Assembly (NCBI GenBank): GCA_002293965.1
Contig: DBEG01000055.1
Location: 579-20,869 of the forward strand
DNA from: Actinobacteria bacterium UBA912
Lineage (GTDB): Bacteria; Actinomycetota; Coriobacteriia; Anaerosomatales; UBA912
Length of the DNA stretch: 20,291 bases
Direction: 5' to 3'
In this document: positions 15,352-20,291 of the stretch, in pieces
Layout: each line of letters begins with the position of its first letter
Numbering within the stretch: position 1 is the first letter of the stretch
Translations under genes and position numbers: made by a program
Notes under the pieces: generated by a model
Told to the model about the DNA's origin: nothing
What the model saw: only the letters and a program-made list of their open reading frames with translations
Databases searched by the model: none

Positions 15352-15795
15352 ATGCTGCGAGTGCTAGTGCTGAACGGACCGAATCTCAACATGCTGGGAA
15401 CCAGGGAGCCTGACGTCTACGGCAATGTCACGCTGGATGATGTAGAGGCTTCCGTTGCGCAGGAGGCGAGCTCCCTGGGTGTGGACGTGGGCTTCTTTCA
15501 GTCCAATCATGAGGGATCGCTGATCGATGCGCTGCAGGATTCGATGGGGAGATACGATGCTGTGGTGTTCAATCCGGGAGCTTACACCCACTATTCTTAC
15601 GCAATCAGAGACGCTGTCGCGGGGTGCAAAGTCCCCGTGGTCGAGGTCCACTTGAGCAATATCTCCGCTAGAGAGGACTTCAGGAAGCACAGCGTCATAG
15701 CTCCCGTGTGCTCCGGACAGATATGTGGTTTCGGCGCATACTCGTACGTCTTGGGTATCCATGCTGCGGTGGCCGCAGCGGGAGTGGTCCGATGA
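15352..15795 (+). CDS. aroQ: 3-Dehydroquinate dehydratase, type II (AroQ)
   Basis: This is a dodecameric type II dehydroquinase that removes water from 3-dehydroquinate; 147 aa, typical size and unrelated to type I AroD. The active-site set is in place by comparison with the family: Arg18 (GTREP), catalytic Tyr23 (DVYGNVTL), Asn74 (NPGAYTH), His100 (EVHLSN) and Arg107. Start ATG 15352 has GGGGGA at 15341-15346 with 5-nt spacing. Its stop overlaps the peptidase start by 4 nt (ATGA). The same arrangement aroB-aroQ-peptidase-efp is known from actinobacteria. Confidence 0.97.
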   Translation: MLRVLVLNGPNLNMLGTREPDVYGNVTLDDVEASVAQEASSLGVDVGFFQSNHEGSLIDALQDSMGRYDAVVFNPGAYTHYSYAIRDAVAGCKVPVVEVHLSNISAREDFRKHSVIAPVCSGQICGFGAYSYVLGIHAAVAAAGVVR

Positions 15796-16880
15796 ACGCA
15801 GAACGCAGGCTCGCTCTGCTTCGCCAGCGACTTGCGGATTCTGGGATCGCTGCGATCGTGGTCACCGACGTCGTCAATATCCGCTACATCACAGGTTTCG
15901 AGGGTGTCTTCGACGACCAAGCGAATGTTGCGTGTCTGGTCACCGAGTCCGAGGCTCATGTTTTCACCGACTCACGGTACACAGAGGCGGTCGCTGATGC
16001 CGCTGCAGGTACGGACTGGTCTCTTCGTGGTGTCGACCAGTCGCTGTATGTCGAATTGTGTGACGTTCTCGCCGGCGTAGGCCTGGACTCTGTCGCCCTC
16101 GAATCCTCGATGCCATACGGCCGCTTTCGTTTCATGTCGGAGAGGTTCGACGGCAACGTGCAGATGATCGACCAGTGGATCGAGGAGCAGCGTCAGGTCA
16201 AGGAGCCTGAGGAGCTCGATCGCATGGGAGAGGCCGCCAAGCTCACGGATCACGCATTCGAACACATCCTGAGTCTGCTGGCTGTGGGAATGACCGAGCG
16301 TGACGTCGCCTGGCAGATCGAGGCGTTCATCCGCTCCGCAGGCGCCGATGGAGTCGCGTTTCCGCCGATAGTCGCCAGTGGACTCAACTCTTCGCGGCCT
16401 CATGCTATCGCTTCGGATAAGGTGCTTGAGCAGGGGGATCTCGTCACGCTCGATCTTGGAGCCAAGGTCGATGGCTACTGCGCCGACATGACCCGGACGG
16501 TCGTCCTGGGTAATGCCTCGGATCAACAGAGAGAGCTTCACGCGGTCGTGCTTGAGGCTCAGAAGGCGGGATTCCAGGCGCTTAGAGGTGGACTGCGCGG
16601 CCAGGATATCGATGCGAAGGCCCGCGAAGTCATCCAGACAGCCGGGTTCGTGGGGCGCTTCGGCCATGGGTTGGGACACGGTGTGGGACTGGAGGTCCAT
16701 GAGCTGCCGACAGTAAGCCCACGGGGTAGAGCGGCTGTGCTCACGGGAAGTGTTGTGACTGTGGAGCCGGGTATCTACATCCCTGGCCTCGGCGGTGTTA
16801 GAATAGAGGACCTCGTATGTGTGGAATCCGAGGGCTGCACGCTTTTGAGCGGTTCTCCGCGCGAGCTCCTCGAGCTTTGA
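15792..16880 (+). CDS. M24 family Xaa-Pro aminopeptidase / dipeptidase
   Basis: This is a dinuclear-metal aminopeptidase of the pita-bread fold, 362 aa, probably cytoplasmic and cutting peptides that have Pro in the second position. An N-terminal creatinase-like domain (1-130) precedes the catalytic domain. The five metal ligands can be placed at Asp221 and Asp232 (TLDLGAKVDGYCADM), His296 (GHGLGHGVGL), Glu325 (TVEPGIY) and Glu339 (VRIEDLV). Start ATG 15792 overlaps the aroQ stop (ATGA) and has GGAG at 15781-15784 with 7-nt spacing. Proteins in this position are called pepQ in mycobacteria and papA/yqhT in Bacillus. The exact choice between aminopeptidase P and prolidase cannot be made from sequence alone. 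Confidence 0.92.
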   Translation: MNAERRLALLRQRLADSGIAAIVVTDVVNIRYITGFEGVFDDQANVACLVTESEAHVFTDSRYTEAVADAAAGTDWSLRGVDQSLYVELCDVLAGVGLDSVALESSMPYGRFRFMSERFDGNVQMIDQWIEEQRQVKEPEELDRMGEAAKLTDHAFEHILSLLAVGMTERDVAWQIEAFIRSAGADGVAFPPIVASGLNSSRPHAIASDKVLEQGDLVTLDLGAKVDGYCADMTRTVVLGNASDQQRELHAVVLEAQKAGFQALRGGLRGQDIDAKAREVIQTAGFVGRFGHGLGHGVGLEVHELPTVSPRGRAAVLTGSVVTVEPGIYIPGLGGVRIEDLVCVESEGCTLLSGSPRELLEL

Positions 16881-16904
16881 TCCTGGAAGGACAGTACCGA
16901 CTAT

Positions 16905-17465
16905 ATGGGCGTATCTACAAGCAACTTCAAGAATGGCATGTGTATCATCCATGAGGGCAAGCGATGGGTGATCGTGGAGTTCCAGCACGTCAAGCCCGGT
17001 AAGGGCGGCGCGTTCGTTCGCACCAAACTCAAGGAGCTTCAGTCCGGCAGGGTGGTGGACTACACCTTTCGTGCTGGCGAGAAGTTCGACGACGTCCGGG
17101 TCGAGAACAAGAAGATGCAGTTCCTCTACTCAGACGGCGCGACGTTCCACTTCATGGACGCTCAGAGCTACGAACAGGTGGAGTTGGATTCCGATTTTGT
17201 AGGCTCGACGGCCAAGTGGCTGCGGGAGAGCGACGAGGTCGAGATCCTTACCGCAAACGGAGAGTACATGGGCGTTGAGCCTCCGATGTTCGTCGAGCTG
17301 GAAGTGACCGAGACCGACCCCGGATTCAAGGGCGATACGGTGCAGGGTGGCACCAAGCCGGCCACACTTGAGACCGGTGCCGTGGTGCAGGTGCCGCTAT
17401 TCGTTGAGACCGGCGATAAGCTGCGCATCGATACACGCGACGGGCGCTACGTGACTCGCGTCTAG
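16905..17465 (+). CDS. efp: Translation elongation factor P
   Basis: EF-P binds ribosomes stalled at consecutive prolines and restores peptide bond formation; 186 aa, three-domain beta protein of normal length. The N-terminal KOW-like domain carries the loop KPGKGGAF (30-37), whose tip Lys33 is the residue modified in some lineages. The C-terminal OB domain ends with TGDKLRIDTRDGRYVTRV, the family signature. Start ATG 16905 is the only reasonable one, yet the nearest Shine-Dalgarno (GGAAGGA at 16885-16891) is 13 nt away, longer than usual. No EpmA-like modification gene is in the window. The gene follows the M24 peptidase by 24 bp, a widespread neighbourhood. Confidence 0.97.
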   Translation: MGVSTSNFKNGMCIIHEGKRWVIVEFQHVKPGKGGAFVRTKLKELQSGRVVDYTFRAGEKFDDVRVENKKMQFLYSDGATFHFMDAQSYEQVELDSDFVGSTAKWLRESDEVEILTANGEYMGVEPPMFVELEVTETDPGFKGDTVQGGTKPATLETGAVVQVPLFVETGDKLRIDTRDGRYVTRV

Positions 17466-17506
17466 CAAGCCCGACGTTCGATTCTTAGTTGAGCAAGGAG
17501 TAAGGC

Positions 17507-19381
17507 ATGGCACGCGTCTTCATCACTGATACCACATTGCGCGATGCGCACCAGTCCCTCTGGGCGACTCGGATGCGCTTGGGCGACATGCTGCCGATCC
17601 TCGAGAAGATGGACTCGGTGGGCTATTGGTCGCTGGAAGTATGGGGCGGTGCGACATTCGACGCAGCTCTGCGCTTCCTCGACGAGAACCCTTGGGACAG
17701 ACTCCGGGCCATCAAGCGGCACTGCCCCAACACGCCACTGCAGATGTTGCTGCGCGGTCAGAACCTCGTCGGCTATAGGCACTACTCCGACGACCTTTGC
17801 AGAAGATTCGTCTTCGCCGCGAAGCGCAACGGAATCGACGTGTTCCGCAACTTCGATGCGCTCAATGACATCCGCAACGTCCAGGTTACTGCCGAGGCTA
17901 TCAAAGAGTGCGGTGGACTGTTCGAGGGCGCGCTCAGCTACACCGTGAGCCCGGTCCACACACTCGATTCCTACATCGAACATGCTCAGGAACTCAAAGA
18001 CGCCGGCGCTGATTTGATCGGCATCAAGGACATGGCGGGGATGCTGACCCCGTTTCGGACCGAGAAGATGGTCGCAGCTCTCAAGAAGGAGATCGGGCTA
18101 CCGATCCGGGTGCACTGCCACTACATCGGCGGAATGGCACCCATGAACTACCTCAAAGCCATCGAAGCCGGAGCGCAGATTGTCGATACAGCGGTCGTGG
18201 CGCTTGCCTTCGGCAACAGTCAGCCTGCTGTGGAGATGATTGTCGCGGCGCTGAAGGAATCGAAGTACGACACCGGCATCGACCTGGAGCTACTCTTTGA
18301 GATTGCCGAGTACTGGGAGGACGTCCGCATCCGCAACAACTTCAAGCGCGGTGTGACGTCGCTCATGCACATGGAGGTCTTCAGCCACCAGGTGCCTGGA
18401 GGAATGCTCTCCAACCTGCTTAGTCAGTTGGAGCTCCAGAACGCCAGCGATCGTTTGGCTGATGTCCTCGAGGAGATCCCCAGGGTCCGCGCGGAGGTCG
18501 GCTACCCGCCGCTGGTCACGCCGCTGTCTCAGATCGTCGGTACGCAGGCGGTCATCAACGTACTCACCGGCAAGCGCTGGAACATCGTGCCCCAGGAGAT
18601 GAAGGATTACATCCGCGGTCTGTACGGCCGAGCGCCGGGTCCCATGGACACAGATGTCGTGGCGAAGGTCCTCGGAGAAACCGCTCCGCTCGACCCGGAC
18701 GTGCGCCCTGGCTCGATTGCGAAGACCACTTACGCCGATGTTGAGGCCGAGATCGGCGATCTGGCCAAGTCCGAGGAGGACGTGCTCATGTACGCACTCT
18801 TCCCGAACGAGGCGCGCGCCTACCTGACCGCGAACAAGGACGGCCTGAAGAACGCCGTATTCATGATGGGCGAAGAGATCAAATCAGCCAAAGAGGGAGA
18901 TCAGTCCATGGACGTGAACCAGATCAAGGAACTCGTGAAGATCATCGAAGCATCCGATGTCAGCGAGATCGTAATCGAGGAAGGCGGCGCGAAGATCGCG
19001 ATTCGCAAAGGCGGAGTGTCGGCATCGGAGGCGGTTCCGGTCGCAGTAGCACCGACGGCGGCAACGAGTCCTTCGGCGGCACCCGCTGTGGTCGCTGCTC
19101 AGTCGCCCAACGGCGACCAGCGCCCTTCGGAGTGGAAACAAGTCACGGCCCCGATGGTCGGCACTTTCTATCGCGCGCCGTCTCCCGGAGCACCGGAGTT
19201 CGTGAGCGTCGGGGATGCGATCAACGTCAACCAGCCGCTTTGCATCCTCGAGGCGATGAAGCTCATGAACGAGATAACTGCCGAGGAGTCCGGGGTCATC
19301 AAGGAAGTATGTGTCGGTGACGCGACGCCGGTCGAGTACGGGACCGTGCTCTTCTACTACGACCCGGCACCGAGCAGCTGA
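17507..19381 (+). CDS. oadA: Carboxyltransferase-AccB fusion (OadA/PycB-type subunit)
   Basis: This is a 624-aa biotin-dependent carboxyltransferase subunit. Residues 1-275 are a TIM-barrel carboxyltransferase: DTTLRDAHQS (8-17), Arg83 (LLRGQNLVGY), catalytic Lys174 (GIKDMAGM) and the metal pair His203/His205. Residues 290-455 are the PYC_OADA domain, with Thr338 in LVTPLSQIVGTQA. Residues 468-624 match a complete AccB: the N-terminal helix (MDVNQIKELVKIIEASD), an Ala/Pro linker (503-540) and a biotinyl domain with EAMKLM, Lys585 being the biotin site. Most OadA/PycB proteins carry only the biotinyl domain, not the AccB N-terminal part. ATG 17507 has AAGGAG at 17495-17500 with 6-nt spacing. 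accC follows with a TGATG overlap. The enzyme is likely pyruvate carboxylase or oxaloacetate decarboxylase; no membrane beta/gamma subunits are seen. Confidence 0.93.
   Translation: MARVFITDTTLRDAHQSLWATRMRLGDMLPILEKMDSVGYWSLEVWGGATFDAALRFLDENPWDRLRAIKRHCPNTPLQMLLRGQNLVGYRHYSDDLCRRFVFAAKRNGIDVFRNFDALNDIRNVQVTAEAIKECGGLFEGALSYTVSPVHTLDSYIEHAQELKDAGADLIGIKDMAGMLTPFRTEKMVAALKKEIGLPIRVHCHYIGGMAPMNYLKAIEAGAQIVDTAVVALAFGNSQPAVEMIVAALKESKYDTGIDLELLFEIAEYWEDVRIRNNFKRGVTSLMHMEVFSHQVPGGMLSNLLSQLELQNASDRLADVLEEIPRVRAEVGYPPLVTPLSQIVGTQAVINVLTGKRWNIVPQEMKDYIRGLYGRAPGPMDTDVVAKVLGETAPLDPDVRPGSIAKTTYADVEAEIGDLAKSEEDVLMYALFPNEARAYLTANKDGLKNAVFMMGEEIKSAKEGDQSMDVNQIKELVKIIEASDVSEIVIEEGGAKIAIRKGGVSASEAVPVAVAPTAATSPSAAPAVVAAQSPNGDQRPSEWKQVTAPMVGTFYRAPSPGAPEFVSVGDAINVNQPLCILEAMKLMNEITAEESGVIKEVCVGDATPVEYGTVLFYYDPAPSS
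18892..18910 (+). promoter_or_regulatory. Internal ribosome-binding site and ATG for free AccB
   Basis: AGAGGGAG at 18892-18899 lies 8 nt before an in-frame ATG at 18908, exactly where the AccB-like part of the carboxyltransferase fusion begins. Starting there would give a 157-aa biotin carboxyl carrier protein (18908-19381), the usual AccB size. The spacing and strength are as good as for the genes nearby. Whether ribosomes use it cannot be told from sequence. Confidence 0.5.
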
Positions 19382-20291
19382 TGTTCGACAAGGTACTTGT
19401 GGCGAACAGGGGCGAAGTCGCCCTGAGGGTGATTCGGGCCTGCAAGGAGATGGGAATCGAAACGGTCGCCGTCTACAGCGAGGCCGATCGCGACAGCCTG
19501 CACGCCCGTATGGCCGATCAGTCGGTGTGCATCGGGCCGGCTGTCTCGGCGAAAAGCTATCTGAACATGGCGAACGTCATCTCGGCGGCGCTGATGAGTG
19601 GGGCTAAGGCGATCCATCCCGGGTACGGTTTCCTCGCCGAGAACGCGGCTTTCGCGCGCGCTGTCGAAGAGTCCGGCCTGGTGTTCGTAGGGCCGTCGGC
19701 CGAAGCGATCGAGAAGATGGGCGACAAGGCGGTTGCGCGCTCCACCGCGATGGCCGCAGGCGTGCCCTGCGTACCCGGAAGCGATGGCGAGGTCGAGACC
19801 GCAGAAGACGCCCTGGCTTTCGCCGAGCGTGTCGGCTACCCGGTGATCATCAAGGCTTCCGCGGGTGGAGGCGGCAAGGGCATGAGGGTCGTTAACAGCG
19901 CCGAGGAGCTGGAGACGGCGTTCGTGGCGGCTCGCAACGAGGCGGGTGCGGCCTTCGGCCACGATGGTGTTTACATCGAGAAGTACCTGTCGCGTCCTCG
20001 GCATATAGAGTTCCAGGTGTTGGCGGATTCCCATGGCAACGCGGTTCACCTGTACGAGCGCGATTGCTCGGTGCAGAGACGGCACCAGAAGCTCATCGAG
20101 GAGGCACCGTCGCCTGCGCTCACCCCTGAGCTGCGCAAGCGTATGGGCGAAGCGGCACTGAAGCTTGTGCGCGCTGTGGATTATCGTAACGCCGGAACCG
20201 TCGAGTTCCTGCTTGATGTCGATGGCAGTTTCTACTTCATGGAGATGAACACCCGGGTCCAGGTGGAGCACCCGGTCACCGAGCAGATCAC
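19381..20291 (+). CDS. accC: Biotin carboxylase AccC, partial (3' end outside window)
   Basis: This is an ATP-grasp enzyme that carboxylates biotin on the carrier domain using ATP and bicarbonate. Only the first 303 of an expected 440-500 residues are inside the window; the frame is open to the last base. The N-terminal domain begins MFDKVLVANRGEVALRVIRA. ATP-binding and catalytic residues are at Lys116, Lys158, the GGGGKG loop (162-167), His208, Glu275, Glu288 and Arg292 with Glu296 (NTRVQVEHP). ATG 19381 overlaps the preceding stop as TGATG, so its synthesis is probably coupled to the biotin carrier. It could serve both the fused carboxyltransferase and an acetyl-CoA carboxylase. Separate accD/accA genes are not in view. 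Confidence 0.96.
   Translation, partial: MFDKVLVANRGEVALRVIRACKEMGIETVAVYSEADRDSLHARMADQSVCIGPAVSAKSYLNMANVISAALMSGAKAIHPGYGFLAENAAFARAVEESGLVFVGPSAEAIEKMGDKAVARSTAMAAGVPCVPGSDGEVETAEDALAFAERVGYPVIIKASAGGGGKGMRVVNSAEELETAFVAARNEAGAAFGHDGVYIEKYLSRPRHIEFQVLADSHGNAVHLYERDCSVQRRHQKLIEEAPSPALTPELRKRMGEAALKLVRAVDYRNAGTVEFLLDVDGSFYFMEMNTRVQVEHPVTEQI

Noticed and set aside
15972..16988. Open frame of 338 codons on the - strand opposite the M24 peptidase and efp start
   Set aside because: It spans the junction of two well-supported + strand genes, has no Shine-Dalgarno that stands out and no domain.
19357..20271. Open frame of 304 codons on the - strand opposite accC
   Set aside because: accC is unmistakable on the + strand; the antisense sequence has no motif.

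Overview
This window reads like the chromosome of a high-GC (high-50s to about 60 % by eye), probably monoderm bacterium. Every supported gene lies on the + strand. The most likely source is an anaerobic deep-branching actinobacterium of the Coriobacteriia/OPB41 (Anaerosomatales) type. A high-GC Clostridium-like lineage cannot be excluded, because the order pil genes - aro genes - M24 peptidase - efp - accB/accC also occurs in Firmicutes. The aroC-aroK-aroB-aroQ-pepQ-efp order also matches the mycobacterial aro cluster, and the pilus set carries no secretin gene. I see no mobile elements, CRISPR arrays, tRNAs or rRNAs. No intergenic stretch exceeds about 160 bp.

Region 1 (1-9362) is a type IV pilus locus: assembly ATPase PilB with a c-di-GMP-type MshEN domain, retraction ATPase PilT, platform protein PilC, major pilin PilA in what looks like its own unit (5' hairpin, strong 3' hairpin), prepilin peptidase PilD, then three minor pilins. 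One minor pilin carries a large Ig-like ectodomain, one is PilW/PulJ-like, and one is PilX/GspK-like and lacks Glu5.

Region 2 (9363-12522) encodes the inner-membrane alignment complex: PilM, PilN, PilO and a PilP/GspC-like protein. Region 3 (12549-17465) follows without a visible terminator and holds shikimate-pathway genes (aroC, aroK, aroB, aroQ), an M24 aminopeptidase and efp. aroE, aroA and DAHP synthase are not in the window.

Region 4 (17507-20291, running off the end) encodes a carboxyltransferase (OadA/PycB type) fused in frame to a complete AccB-type biotin carrier, then biotin carboxylase accC, cut by the window edge. Together they should form a two-subunit pyruvate carboxylase or oxaloacetate decarboxylase-like enzyme. 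A well-placed Shine-Dalgarno and ATG at the fusion joint suggest that free AccB could also be made for acetyl-CoA carboxylase. This is the most interesting feature of the window.

The genes from pilM to accC are separated by 0-41 bp or overlap, so pilus assembly, aromatic biosynthesis and biotin-dependent carboxylation may share transcripts. Most of the window is conserved housekeeping and pilus machinery. I do not see an entirely new system.
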